A DNA stretch of 64,000 nucleotides from Bryobacterales bacterium (lineage in GTDB: Bacteria; Acidobacteriota; Terriglobia; Bryobacterales; Bryobacteraceae). Position 1 is the stretch's first letter. Every line of letters starts with the position of its first letter. Below the pieces are notes generated by a model. It was not told where the DNA came from and did no database searches. It saw only the letters and a program-made list of their open reading frames with translations. Shown one piece after another: positions 9,575-20,121 of the stretch. The stretch lies in assembly GCA_003136575.1 (NCBI GenBank), contig PLEX01000184.1, positions 1 to 64,000 of the forward strand. Reading direction: 5' to 3'. The position numbers and the translations under genes are program-made.

Positions 9575-10132
9575 CTACGGCCATTTGCCCCAGAAGCGTT
9601 CCAGCACTTCCGCAGCCAGGTTCGGAGGAACTTTGCCCCGGGTCATCCGGCAGTACATGATCGGACCAAGTAACAGAAGGAGCCCCGTCTGCAGGTCCAT
9701 CGACGCCGGCAGAACACCCTGTGAGACTCCCTCGTCCAGGATTCTGAGGATCTGCGATTCGATCGGACCAAGGGAATTTCGCTTCATTGCTTCGGCGAAC
9801 CTCGGATTCGCGGCGGCATATCCGACAATCCTGGGAAGAAGCTTGTGCATCCTGGCGGACCGATTCGCCTGCGCCAGATGCGTCAGCAAAGACAGCAGAT
9901 CCCGCTTCGGGTCGCCGGACCGGAATTCTGGCGGCGCCACTCGCAACCTGTTCACCACGTCAACGCAGAGGGCGTCTTTGTCTTTCCAGTGGTTGTAAAC
10001 GGTCGCCTTGCTGACGCCCGCGAGCCGAGCGATGGCGTCCATGCTGGCGCTTTCGATGCCGCGCTCGCCAATCAGCTGAATCGCGGCTTCCAGTACCTTT
10101 TCATGCGCTTCGGAACTGGGCGTTCGGGCCAC
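9575..10132 (-). CDS. TetR/AcrR family transcriptional regulator (GTG start)
   Basis: VLEAAIQLIGERGIESASMDAIARLAGVSKATVYNHWKDKDAL. Confidence 0.93.
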   Translation of the reverse strand: MARTPSSEAHEKVLEAAIQLIGERGIESASMDAIARLAGVSKATVYNHWKDKDALCVDVVNRLRVAPPEFRSGDPKRDLLSLLTHLAQANRSARMHKLLPRIVGYAAANPRFAEAMKRNSLGPIESQILRILDEGVSQGVLPASMDLQTGLLLLLGPIMYCRMTRGKVPPNLAAEVLERFWGKWP

Positions 10133-10138
10133 CTCCGA

Positions 10139-10885
10139 CTAGGCCTCGATCCGCGAAAACTGGCGCGCGCCGATAGCCAGAAACACCATCGCCATGATCC
10201 CCAGCACGATGAAATCCAACAACATGCCAAAGTGCGAAACGCCGATCATCGCGCCACGGATACCATCGACGCCGTAGGAAAGAGGGTCGATGTTCGCCAG
10301 CAGAGCCATCGCTGCGGGAACACCGGTGAGAGGAAACAGCGCGCCCGAGAGAAAGAAGATCGGCATCACCAGAAAGTTCATCACCATCTGAAACCCCTGC
10401 ATATCAGTCAGAGTGCAGGCGATCGCCGTGCCGAGCGCGGTGAACAGCACGGCGACCAGCACCATGAAGGCGAACGCTATGGGCAGCGCGGAGATGCTCA
10501 ACGGACGGAAGCCCGCGATAATGCAGATGACGATGACGAGGATCCCCTGAAGTATGGCGGTCGTTGCGCCTCCGAGCGTGCGGCCGATCATGAGCAGCAA
10601 TCTGGGTTGCGGCGCCACCAGCATCTCTTTCAGAAAGCCGAATTGCCGGTCGAACATCAACTCGATACCCGAAAAGATCGAAGTGAACAGGATCGTCATC
10701 CCGATCATGCCGGGGGCGAGAAACTGGATGTAATTTCCCTGGCCCGCCTTTTGAAACACCGGGCCGAAGCCGAAGCCGAAACCGAGCAGATAGAGCAGCG
10801 GCTGGCCCAGCGACGCGATGATGCGCGGCTTCGAGCGAATATATCGTTTCAATTGCCGCAGCCAGAGAACATAAATAGTCGTCAT
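10139..10885 (-). CDS. ABC-2 type transporter permease
   Basis: DrrB-like multi-TM protein directly downstream of the ABC ATPase. Confidence 0.9.
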   Translation of the reverse strand: MTTIYVLWLRQLKRYIRSKPRIIASLGQPLLYLLGFGFGFGPVFQKAGQGNYIQFLAPGMIGMTILFTSIFSGIELMFDRQFGFLKEMLVAPQPRLLLMIGRTLGGATTAILQGILVIVICIIAGFRPLSISALPIAFAFMVLVAVLFTALGTAIACTLTDMQGFQMVMNFLVMPIFFLSGALFPLTGVPAAMALLANIDPLSYGVDGIRGAMIGVSHFGMLLDFIVLGIMAMVFLAIGARQFSRIEA

Positions 10886-10886
10886 G

Positions 10887-11678
10887 TTACCGTCTCCCCC
10901 GCCACATCTTCGCCATGTTCCGTAAGTCGCGGTTCGCCTCCGCCCCTTCGTCCCGGATCGAAGACCCCGTCAGCGCCAGAAACGCCTGTTCCAGCGTTTC
11001 CGAATTGGTCTGCTGCTTCAGTTCCGCCGGCGTACCCTGCGCAACGATTGCGCCGTGATCGATGACTGCGATGCGGTGGGCCACGCGGTCGGCTTCATCC
11101 ATGTAGTGCGTGGTTAAAAAGACCGTCACCCGCTCTTCTTCGTTGAGCTTTTTCACCTGCGCCCACAGTTGGTTGCGTGTCTGCGGGTCGAGGCCGAGGG
11201 TCGGCTCGTCCAGAAAGATGATTTTCGGCGTGTGCAGCAGGCCGCGCGCGATTTCGAGACGCCGCCTCATGCCGCCGGAAAACTGTTTCACCGGATCGTT
11301 GCGTCGATCCCATAGCTCGAAAAGCTTCAGCAGGCTTTCGGTTCGTTCCACGCGCAGCTTGCGCGGAACGTGATAAAGCGCGCCGTGCAGATCGAGGTTT
11401 TCCGCAGCCGTCAACTCGTCGTCGAGGCTGGGGTCCTGAAAGACGATCCCGAACCGTTTGCGGACTTCGTTCTGCTGGTGGGCGGGATCGAGCCCGTCGA
11501 TTTCGACCTTGCCGCTTGTGGGCCGCAGCAGGGTAGTCAGCATTTTGATGGTTGTGGTTTTGCCCGCGCCGTTCGGCCCGAGAAAGGCGAAGATTTCGCC
11601 CATGCCGACCTCGAAGCTGACGTCGCGGACAGCCTGGATCTCGCCAAAGGTTTTCGTGAGATGTTCGACCCGGATCAT
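10887..11678 (-). CDS. ABC transporter ATP-binding protein (DrrA-like)
   Basis: GPNGAGKTTT, FSGGMRRRLEIARGL, FLDEPTLGLDP. Confidence 0.95.
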   Translation of the reverse strand: MIRVEHLTKTFGEIQAVRDVSFEVGMGEIFAFLGPNGAGKTTTIKMLTTLLRPTSGKVEIDGLDPAHQQNEVRKRFGIVFQDPSLDDELTAAENLDLHGALYHVPRKLRVERTESLLKLFELWDRRNDPVKQFSGGMRRRLEIARGLLHTPKIIFLDEPTLGLDPQTRNQLWAQVKKLNEEERVTVFLTTHYMDEADRVAHRIAVIDHGAIVAQGTPAELKQQTNSETLEQAFLALTGSSIRDEGAEANRDLRNMAKMWRGRR

Positions 11679-11684
11679 ATAGGA

Positions 11685-11710
11685 AATACTAAACTGAACC
11701 GTTTAGTATT
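11685..11710. promoter_or_regulatory. Putative TetR operator within the promoter of the ABC-tetR operon
   Basis: Perfect inverted repeat AATACTAAAC-N6-GTTTAGTATT lying between a TTGACA -35 (complement of 11710-11715) and a TAGTAT -10 (complement of 11686-11691). Confidence 0.8.
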
Positions 11711-12054
11711 GTCAAGGAGACTCCCGCGACGTTTTCCCGCGTTGCGGTCGACGGTTTTGAGAGTACGGAATGTCGGCAGCCGCGGCGCCAGTTTTCGGAT
11801 AAGTTCTTTTGGCCCGGAGCCAGGCCGCTTCCCAAGCCGTCAGGGACGCTGTTCAGATTCGTTTCAATGGCATGGAGAGGGCTGCCGGTTACTCGCCGCC
11901 TGAGTCCGGCTTATCGAGCCTTGTCGATAGCGCCCGCAGGCGTGCGGTTACTCGGACTCGTGATTCCTGCAAGGCGGGGACGCGCGCGATCACGACAGAC
12001 GAATCACCGGGTGAATTCGGTGGCGTATCGGATCGCGAGCTTCCAACGCGCCAG

Positions 12055-13935
12055 CTACGGAAGAGAGTAAGCCACAATCAGATTGGTCTTTTGCCCCACG
12101 GCAGACGTCTTGAAGTCGCCCAAGCCTCCTCCCGCCCATACTGCGACATATTGCTTGCCATTACCTGCCGAATACGTGATCGGGGTGTTGACCGCGTTGT
12201 TCTCCAGTTGCGTGGCCCACAGTTCTTTGCCGGTCTTCGGATCGAACGCGCGGAACATCAGATCCGCCGTCGCGCCAATGAACAACACGCCTCCGGCGGT
12301 GATGATTGGCCCGCCCGCGTTCGGCGTCCCCGTCTTCGGAACGCCTTTCGCTGTCAGTTCCTTGTATTCGCCCAGCGGTACGCGCCAGACAATATCCCCT
12401 GTCGTCGCACTCACTGCCATTAGTTCGCCCCAGGGCGGAGCGCTGCACGGGAAACCATTCTGGTCTTCAAACGGAATCTTCTGCTTCGCGTAGGAGGGCA
12501 AGATGCCGGAAGACGTAGTTGGATTTAGTTTGGCGAGCGTGCCGACGCTGCGCGTGTTCACGAAAATATAGCCAAGCCCAGGGTCGAAAGACGCGCCTGA
12601 CCAGCTTCCACCACCCTCGGAACTCGGAAATACAAGGCTTGGCATCATGCCATAGGGAGTATAGGGCCCCATTTGAACGGCCTTGTCATACTGTGCTTTG
12701 CAGGTCTGCTCGGTCTCCGGTGAGATCTTACTGACTTCTTCACGCGTCATGCTGATCCGCGAAATCGGCCCGGGTTTGAGCGGGAAGGGCTGGGTAGGCC
12801 AGGCATGATCGCCCGGCGCATCTGTATCGGGAATGGGCCGCTCTTCGTCACCGAAAACCGCCTTGCCCGTGAAGCGGTCGAGAATGAACATGAGGCCCAG
12901 CTTGGTGGATTGCGCGACGGCGGGAATCTTCTTCCCGTCTTTGGTGACTTCAATTAAAGTGGGGGGCGCATTGACGTCCCAATCGTAGATGTCGTGGTGT
13001 GTGGTCTGGTAATACCACTTCAGTTTCCCGGTGTTGGCGTCGAGGGCGATCAGACTGGTTGCGTAGAGATTCTTCCCCGGACGGTTGCCCCCATAGTTCT
13101 GGTCGGTGGCATTGCCGAGCGGGACGAAAACCAAGCCGTTGGCCACATCGACGGTCATGGGCACCCATGCGCCGGGGCCGCGGCGATCCTGCCAGCCATC
13201 CACGCCCCACGAGGGGAACTCGGCTTCGCCCGGCTGCGGGACGGTATGGAATCTCCAGACTTCCTTGCCGGTCTGGAGGTCGAAGGCACGGGGATCGCCG
13301 GCGATACCGTAACGGCCCTGCTCTCCGGTAGTGGGGGAGAGGATGGCCAGATTCTTATAAATGGCAGGGGTTGAACCCGGAGTGTAGCCGCCGCCATACT
13401 TCTCCACCATGCCGACTTTGAGGTCGACGATGCCATTATCGCCCACTGTTCTGAATAACTTGCCGGTCTTTGCATCCAACTGGATCAACAGACCGTCAGT
13501 GGTGGCGACGACTATGCGGGGCACTGCTTTGCCATCGCCGGGCCACCAGGAAACGCCATACTTGGCTCCCCGGCCGGTTGGCGTAACTTCTCTAAGGTCG
13601 TATTTCCACACTTCGGCGCCGGTTGCTGCGTTGAGGGCCACCTCCTTGCCGCCGGGAGTCGAGAAATACATGATGCCATTAACGACGATGGGCGTGGCTT
13701 CGGTGCCGCGGAAGCCGCCGCCCGGTTCGCCCATGTCGTAGGTCCAGGCGCGAACCAGTTTGTTCACGTTGGAGGCAGTGATCTGCGTAAGCAGCGAATA
13801 GCGCATCCCTCCGGGGTCGTTGCCGACATTGGGCCAGTCACCGGACTGGCCGGCGAGACGCGGCAGCAATGCGGAAGAAAACAGCGACGCCGACAGCAAC
13901 GAAAAGCGGAGGATTTTCGTCATTCTTGACCTCAA
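12055..13935 (-). CDS. PQQ-dependent quinoprotein dehydrogenase-like protein
   Basis: Signal peptide; beta-propeller PQQ repeats (AATGAEVWKYDLRE, DAKTGKLFRTVG, DPKTGKELWATQL). Confidence 0.9.
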   Translation of the reverse strand: MRSRMTKILRFSLLSASLFSSALLPRLAGQSGDWPNVGNDPGGMRYSLLTQITASNVNKLVRAWTYDMGEPGGGFRGTEATPIVVNGIMYFSTPGGKEVALNAATGAEVWKYDLREVTPTGRGAKYGVSWWPGDGKAVPRIVVATTDGLLIQLDAKTGKLFRTVGDNGIVDLKVGMVEKYGGGYTPGSTPAIYKNLAILSPTTGEQGRYGIAGDPRAFDLQTGKEVWRFHTVPQPGEAEFPSWGVDGWQDRRGPGAWVPMTVDVANGLVFVPLGNATDQNYGGNRPGKNLYATSLIALDANTGKLKWYYQTTHHDIYDWDVNAPPTLIEVTKDGKKIPAVAQSTKLGLMFILDRFTGKAVFGDEERPIPDTDAPGDHAWPTQPFPLKPGPISRISMTREEVSKISPETEQTCKAQYDKAVQMGPYTPYGMMPSLVFPSSEGGGSWSGASFDPGLGYIFVNTRSVGTLAKLNPTTSSGILPSYAKQKIPFEDQNGFPCSAPPWGELMAVSATTGDIVWRVPLGEYKELTAKGVPKTGTPNAGGPIITAGGVLFIGATADLMFRAFDPKTGKELWATQLENNAVNTPITYSAGNGKQYVAVWAGGGLGDFKTSAVGQKTNLIVAYSLP

Positions 13936-14080
13936 TCTTCACCAAAAGGAGTAAATCTGGCCGACCTTATCAGGCCCGCTCTAACAGTTGAGCCTATCAC
14001 CAAAGTCGGGAACCGGACAAGCAAGGTAACGGTATCGATTGCGGGGGCGAGTCAGCGTAACGTCCGAAACCATCCGGAAT

Positions 14081-14123
14081 GACAAAATCCCCGGCCTGTC
14101 CATTCAAGAGACAGACCGGGGAT
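14081..14123 (-). terminator. Rho-independent terminator downstream of the TonB receptor gene
   Basis: Stem ATCCCCGG(c)CTGTC / GACAG(a)CCGGGGAT with 9 nt loop, followed on the minus strand by TTTTGTC. Confidence 0.75.
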
Positions 14124-14138
14124 CCGTTGTGCCGCGAC

Positions 14139-17100
14139 TCAGAAAGTCACCTTCAGCGCCACCTGGAGAATGCGCGCCGTGTTAGCCGCGGTCGAGATGA
14201 ATCCCGGCAAGCCGGTATTCAGAGCGGCCGCCGGATTGCTCCAGTTCGCATGGTTCAGAATATTGAAGCCTTCGCCGCGGAAGTCCAGCTTGTATTTCTC
14301 GCGAATCGGGAACGTCCGCCAGATTGCGGCATCCAGATTCCACGTCCCGGGACCGAACAGGTTATCTCTTTGCTCGTTGCCGAAAGTTCCCGTCGGCTGC
14401 ACCATAAACGCGCAGTTGTTGTACCAGTGTGCGAGAGTTCCCAGTTGCGTAGGCGCGACACAGGTTGGATTGGCGGCCACCGGACCGGGTGTCCACGGGT
14501 TCCCTACCATGTTCGGGCGAACAGTGGTGACGCCGGTCAGAGAAACGTCGCTACCATCGCTGATACTAAACGGGGAGCCGGATGCGGCGGTAAAGATCGC
14601 CGAACCGTTCCAGCGGCCGAGGATGGTCTGGGCCAAGTCATTGGAAAATTTCGGGCTTTGAGCCACCACGGAGATGTTGAGGAGCTTCCGGCGGTCCTGG
14701 CCGCAGTTTCCCTTGTCGAATGCCGGATTGCCTGGGATGGTAAAGGCGCTGCCGATATCCTGGCCACCTTCCCCCACATCGAGGCAGTGCGACCACGTGA
14801 AGTTCGAAAGAACCGAGAAACCCTGGCTCAACCGGTGCTGAGCCGACACCAGCAGTCCGTTATAGTTCGACCAGCCAACCGATTGTGCCTGGAGGACACC
14901 ACCGCTTAGCTGCGGACCCCAAGCCGGATTGGCGAGGTTCAGAGCGCTGCGAGCTTTCTGATTCCCGACGCCGCTGATGGTTGTCGTCGACGTTGCGTTG
15001 CACGTGGGAAAGGTCACGTTCTGGGTTCCGTACAGCAGTGTGCAGGGACCCGTAATGCCTGTCATTCCGGCTGTACTAACAATTCCCGGCGCGGTCATCC
15101 CGGCCGTAATCACGGTTGGCAGGTCCTGGTTCACACCGAGCCAGATGTCGCTTGTCTTGTTTCCGATGTAGGTAGCCGACACCAGCCAATTCCTGGTGAT
15201 CTGCTTCTGGATCGACACGTTCCAGGATTGCGTATGCGACGGATTAATGCCGGTGTCCTGGAATACATACGCGCCATTCAGCGGAAATGCGTAATTGTGC
15301 GGCGGCTGTGCGGCCGATGGAAACGGATTGCCGCCGGGGTAGTTAAAGAACGGATTCGCGATACCGCCGCCTGACAGCGGGTTCGAAGACGAAACATTCA
15401 CGGGCGAGGGAGTGAAACTGATCGTCGAGCCCCAGGGCGGATTCAAGACGACGTGCATCGCATTCCAAAGCGCGGCACTGTTATAGGCAAGACCGTAGCC
15501 GGCGCGAATGGTCATGTCGCCCTTGCCGGTGGGATCCCACACCACACCGATGCGCGGAGAGAAGTTCGCGAGGCGGTTGGGGGTATCGGACTTGCCGTTG
15601 AAACCAGGGTCGCCCGGGAAGGTGATTCCGGGAGGAGCATTGGTGTAAACCGAACTTTGCTTCCCTGCGATGTAGTTGGCAAAGCTGAAGTCCGAGGCAT
15701 AACCATAGCCGGAATGCTGCGGGAAGAACGGATCCCAGCGCAAGCCTAAATTGATTTGAAATCGCCGCGCCACTTTCCAGTTGTCCTGGGCATAGAGCGA
15801 GGGAATATTGATGGCGTCGCGGCTGATCTGGCCGTTGCCCTGCCCGTATCCGTCCATCTGGCCGGTGACGAAATCCGCGAGGGCCTGGCCAGTGTAGGAT
15901 GAGCTTCCGGTGGAAAAGGTGGGGCCGGGATTTTCCTGAAACACGCCGTTGCCGTTCATTTGAACATGCTGGTAGCCGCCGCCGAACTGGAGCTGATGAG
16001 AGTGGAACTGCCAGCCCAGATTTTCGGTGAGGCCATAATCGTTTTCGTAGTCCCAACCCTGGAATCCAGGTTCGGAGAAATCAAACGCCAGATTGTTCTG
16101 CAGCGGGCAGGTGGCCATAGCTCCAAGGGCGCAGATATTCGTAATTGCGTCATTACTGGTACGAACAGTCGCGGTACGGCTCCAGTTGAGACGGAAGGTG
16201 TCGATCATAGCGGAGCCCAGAGTGCGGGTGTCTCCGATCACCACGTTCTGCACTCGGTCGGCGAGGCCGACACCGCTGGTGTTTTCCAGATTGGTGGGAA
16301 CGTAGAACATGGGGTTCGAATAATCGGAGATGAAGTAGCGGAAGAAGATCGCGTCCTTATCGGTGCGCTGCCAATCCACTTTCGCGACGTGCTGGTATTC
16401 GCGGTCAATCAGGTGCTGGACAGTGAAGATATCGCCGCACGCATCCGCGGGGGCAGGCAGAAGGGCGGCCACTTTGGCGGCGATCTGCGCGGAGGGAGTA
16501 TTGAGCCACTGGGGGAGGATGATGTTGCTGTTGGGCGCGGTGGTCAGCTGCTGGGCCGGATTCCCGGAGATCGGTGAGGCGACGGTATTGTTCAGGTACG
16601 TCTGTTTCGCCTGGCAGGGGGGCGCGAGATAGGCGGTAAAATCGCCCTTCAGCATGGCCGGGGTAGGTATACCGGATTTAGTGCCGTTTGTGGTGGAGCG
16701 CTCTTCCGTATCCTGATTCCCGTAAAAGAAGAAGACTTTGTTCTTCTTTATCGCTCCGCCGACTGTGCCGCCGAACTGATTTCGCTTCAGGGTGTCCTGA
16801 ATGCCCTTGTTGACCACACCGGCCGTGGTGCCGAACTGGAAGGAATCGGCATTCATGAGTCCGTTGCGGAGAAATTCAAACAGATCGCCGTGGATAGAGT
16901 TCGTGCCGCTTTTTGTGATGGCGCCGACAGACCCGCCGGGGCGGCTGCCGGAATTGGCGGGCAGGGAATTGGATTCCACTTTGAATTCCTGCAGAGCATC
17001 GGGGAACGGCATCACTTCGCCAACGTTCGTTCGATAATCCATATTCGGGGAACCGTCCAACTGGTAGTTGGTTTCGTTCCCCGAGCTTCCGGCAACCGAA

Positions 17101-17636
17101 TATGAAGGCGCGTTCGGGTAGTCCAGATTGTTCACAATACCGCCCGCTCCGCTGACAATGGCGGCGCCTGAGAGAGCGATCAACTGTGTGGCCTGCCTGC
17201 CATTCAACGGCAGATCGACCACCTGCTCGGGCTGGATGACCTGGCCGACGCCGGTACTCTGGGTCTCCACCATGGCCGCGTCGGCCTGAACCTCCACCGA
17301 TTGCGAAACATTACCCAACTGGAGCGGGACGTTGATAGTCGGGTTCGTGTCGATTTGCAGGACGATGCCGCTTTGAACGTATGCCTGGAACCCGTCTTTT
17401 TTGACTTCCAGCCTGTACGGGCCGACCGCAAGTGCCGGAAGGATGTACGAGCCGTCGTCCCCCGTTTTTGTTGTTTTTACGGCGTTGGTATCCGTGTTGG
17501 TCACCTGCACTTGCGCCCCGGGGACGACGGCGCCTCCGGGATCCGACACCCTCCCCGAGATCTCGGATGTCGTTTGAGCAAAGATGCAGAGCGAGCACAG
17601 ACCCGCAAAAACTGCGGCAGTCGCGATTCGTTTCAT
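14139..17636 (-). CDS. TonB-dependent receptor with carboxypeptidase regulatory-like N-terminal domain (Oar/CarO type)
   Basis: Signal peptide, SGRVSDPGGAVVPGAQVQVTNTDTN, plug region, C-terminal beta-barrel ending in ILQVALKVTF. Confidence 0.93.
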   Translation of the reverse strand: MKRIATAAVFAGLCSLCIFAQTTSEISGRVSDPGGAVVPGAQVQVTNTDTNAVKTTKTGDDGSYILPALAVGPYRLEVKKDGFQAYVQSGIVLQIDTNPTINVPLQLGNVSQSVEVQADAAMVETQSTGVGQVIQPEQVVDLPLNGRQATQLIALSGAAIVSGAGGIVNNLDYPNAPSYSVAGSSGNETNYQLDGSPNMDYRTNVGEVMPFPDALQEFKVESNSLPANSGSRPGGSVGAITKSGTNSIHGDLFEFLRNGLMNADSFQFGTTAGVVNKGIQDTLKRNQFGGTVGGAIKKNKVFFFYGNQDTEERSTTNGTKSGIPTPAMLKGDFTAYLAPPCQAKQTYLNNTVASPISGNPAQQLTTAPNSNIILPQWLNTPSAQIAAKVAALLPAPADACGDIFTVQHLIDREYQHVAKVDWQRTDKDAIFFRYFISDYSNPMFYVPTNLENTSGVGLADRVQNVVIGDTRTLGSAMIDTFRLNWSRTATVRTSNDAITNICALGAMATCPLQNNLAFDFSEPGFQGWDYENDYGLTENLGWQFHSHQLQFGGGYQHVQMNGNGVFQENPGPTFSTGSSSYTGQALADFVTGQMDGYGQGNGQISRDAINIPSLYAQDNWKVARRFQINLGLRWDPFFPQHSGYGYASDFSFANYIAGKQSSVYTNAPPGITFPGDPGFNGKSDTPNRLANFSPRIGVVWDPTGKGDMTIRAGYGLAYNSAALWNAMHVVLNPPWGSTISFTPSPVNVSSSNPLSGGGIANPFFNYPGGNPFPSAAQPPHNYAFPLNGAYVFQDTGINPSHTQSWNVSIQKQITRNWLVSATYIGNKTSDIWLGVNQDLPTVITAGMTAPGIVSTAGMTGITGPCTLLYGTQNVTFPTCNATSTTTISGVGNQKARSALNLANPAWGPQLSGGVLQAQSVGWSNYNGLLVSAQHRLSQGFSVLSNFTWSHCLDVGEGGQDIGSAFTIPGNPAFDKGNCGQDRRKLLNISVVAQSPKFSNDLAQTILGRWNGSAIFTAASGSPFSISDGSDVSLTGVTTVRPNMVGNPWTPGPVAANPTCVAPTQLGTLAHWYNNCAFMVQPTGTFGNEQRDNLFGPGTWNLDAAIWRTFPIREKYKLDFRGEGFNILNHANWSNPAAALNTGLPGFISTAANTARILQVALKVTF

Positions 17637-17920
17637 TAAAATTACCTCTCCCACCGGGTTGAGACTATCACAAATTTATCGCGGAACCGGACTAAGTAAC
17701 CGTGTCACGACCACCTTGCCAACCGGATTACGTCAAGGGTCGCCGTGCTCGTAACGTGAGCGGTAAATACAGCAGGATCAGCGCGTTATGTCGGCGATAC
17801 TTACTTGTTACACGCCAGTGAGTTTGCGCACTCGTGGCTCCGGTGCGCGTCCGATTTTCTCGCGGCGCGGCGTCCGCTCATGGAATGAAATTCGCAGACA
17901 CAGTTGTCTGCGGCGAATAA

Positions 17921-19714
17921 TTATGCAACGGGTATTTCGACCTCGTCAGTCGCGGGAGAATGAACGAGAACCTCATCGGCCGGGCTATTGCCGCCTTTGA
18001 GGAAGTCGGCAATATCCCAATAACCGGTACGCGGCATGGGGATATCACCTCTGGTTCGAACCTCCAGAAGGTAGGGGACTTCGGCCTTCAAAGCCTTGTG
18101 GAGGGCGGCCGCAAGATCGGACGGCTCGACTACGAGGTCGGACTCCACACCGAAAGACTTTGCCAGCAGCATGAAGTCGGGGTTATATGGCGTGCCATCC
18201 GGCTTTGTGAATTCCGTGCCGTAGGTATTGCTGAAATAGTTCGCGCCAACCGAGCGAATAGTGGAAAAACAAAAATTATTGAACAGAACCCAGAGCACGG
18301 GGACATTTAATTCGACCGCGGTCGCCAAGGCGCCAATCACCGAAAGAAAGCCGCCGTCTCCCACCAGGCAGATAACCTTGCGATCCGGAGCGCCGATTTT
18401 TGCGCCGATCGCGGCGGCGGGAGAGAAGCCCATGGTCGCCATGCCACCCGACGTGATGAACGTGCCGGGTTCCGAGCACTTGAGTTGCTGCCCCGCTCCG
18501 TTCTTATTCCAGCCTACGTCGGTAACAAAAATGGCATCCGCGGGAGCCGCGTTCGATAACTCGCAAAGCAGTCGGGCCGGGTGGATTGGCTTATCATCGT
18601 TCGTCTGGGAGGCAACGAGCTCGGTGGCCCAATCGCGTTTCCGGCGATCCAGTTCGTGCCTGCGCACCAAAGTGTTCGACGTCGAACGTTTTTCTCCCTG
18701 CACGCGCGCGATGAGTTCACGTAAAGTATCTCTGGCGTCGCCGACGATGCCAACTTCGACCGGATAGATCTTGCCGATTTCCTGCGGATCGATATCGATC
18801 TGGATCAGGCGGGAAGGCGGAATCGCAAAGGTGTGAGCCGGATTCCATGAACTGCAATCCGCCTCGCCGAAACCGGTGCCAATGGCGAGAATGACGTCGG
18901 CTTCCCGGGTGGTTTGGTTCGCGACTCTTGTGCCCCAGATGCCAGCCGTGCCTAAGGCCAGAGTGTGGAGTTCGGGAAAGGCGCTCTTTCCCATCAGGGT
19001 GGTTGTGACAGGGATCTCCAGTAAGTCCGCTAACTGCTTCAATTCGGCGGACGCTTCCGAAAGCAGGATACCGTTACCAGCGAAGATAACCGGCCGCGCC
19101 GCGGCCAGCAACAGACGGGCAGCCGCTTCGATGCCGGCGCCGGAACCCGCTGCGCGACCGTAAGACGGGCGACGGGCAACGGTGACGGCTTCCGCATCGA
19201 TCTGCGCCGAGAATACGTCCATCGGGACATCAATCAGGACGGCGCCACTGCGTCCCGTTTGCGCAACGTTTAATGCGCGGGGCATCACGTCTCCGAGCAG
19301 CTTCACGTCATCCACGCGCCAGACACGCTTACAAAAGGGCCTGTAAATATCGCCCTGCGAGGCATCCGCATGAAAACGGATTCCCTGGTGCGGTTCGCGA
19401 GCGTGGTTGTAGGCAGGCGTGTTCCCGCAAATCACGAGCATCGGCGTGCAATCCGCCGCGGCGGAGATGACGCCGGTGACGGCGTTGGTCATACCCGGAG
19501 AGAGATGGACGTTGAGGACCGCCAGCTTATGTGTAACCCGGAAGTATGCGTCGGCCGCATGGGCTGCCTGCTGTTCGTGACGGAAGGATATGTATTCAAT
19601 GCCGTGCTGATAACAGGCGTCGATCAGGGCGTAGTTGGTATGTCCGCATTGTCCAAATACCTTTTTAACTCCTTCCTGCTTCAGACACGCTGCTATGAAC
19701 ATCGCTCCGGTCAT
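17921..19714 (-). CDS. Thiamine pyrophosphate-dependent enzyme (acetolactate synthase-like fold)
   Basis: N-terminal PYR domain, central domain, GDGGFLSVIGAL...NN TPP-binding motif. Confidence 0.9.
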   Translation of the reverse strand: MTGAMFIAACLKQEGVKKVFGQCGHTNYALIDACYQHGIEYISFRHEQQAAHAADAYFRVTHKLAVLNVHLSPGMTNAVTGVISAAADCTPMLVICGNTPAYNHAREPHQGIRFHADASQGDIYRPFCKRVWRVDDVKLLGDVMPRALNVAQTGRSGAVLIDVPMDVFSAQIDAEAVTVARRPSYGRAAGSGAGIEAAARLLLAAARPVIFAGNGILLSEASAELKQLADLLEIPVTTTLMGKSAFPELHTLALGTAGIWGTRVANQTTREADVILAIGTGFGEADCSSWNPAHTFAIPPSRLIQIDIDPQEIGKIYPVEVGIVGDARDTLRELIARVQGEKRSTSNTLVRRHELDRRKRDWATELVASQTNDDKPIHPARLLCELSNAAPADAIFVTDVGWNKNGAGQQLKCSEPGTFITSGGMATMGFSPAAAIGAKIGAPDRKVICLVGDGGFLSVIGALATAVELNVPVLWVLFNNFCFSTIRSVGANYFSNTYGTEFTKPDGTPYNPDFMLLAKSFGVESDLVVEPSDLAAALHKALKAEVPYLLEVRTRGDIPMPRTGYWDIADFLKGGNSPADEVLVHSPATDEVEIPVA

Positions 19715-20121
19715 CGTTATTTCACTTTCTTCCCGACTAAGGACTCTGCCGAGCCTTGTCCGAGCGCTCCGACGTAGGCGATTCTACCAGCTTGAATACA
19801 CCCGGGCAATCGCGTAACCGTAGCGATTACCGGTTCCCAGGGCGATACCGGAAGCAAAGTGCAGCGCGTTGCCTGCGAGCTAAACACCTGTAAACATTGG
19901 AGTTTCGACTTTGTGGCTACATACCCGCAGGCACGGCACACCGGCCGTCGCCGAGCGCGAATGGACATGTTACACAGCTCGAATCAGCGTCCGCGAGCCC
20001 AAGGCAGATGGACCGTTACACGCTTGCCGGAGAATTCAGGCGGATGCTATTATCTCTCCAGCTAAGCGACAGCCCGGCGGATCGACAGGTGGCCCGCCGG
20101 TCTTGTCAGACATCGATATTC

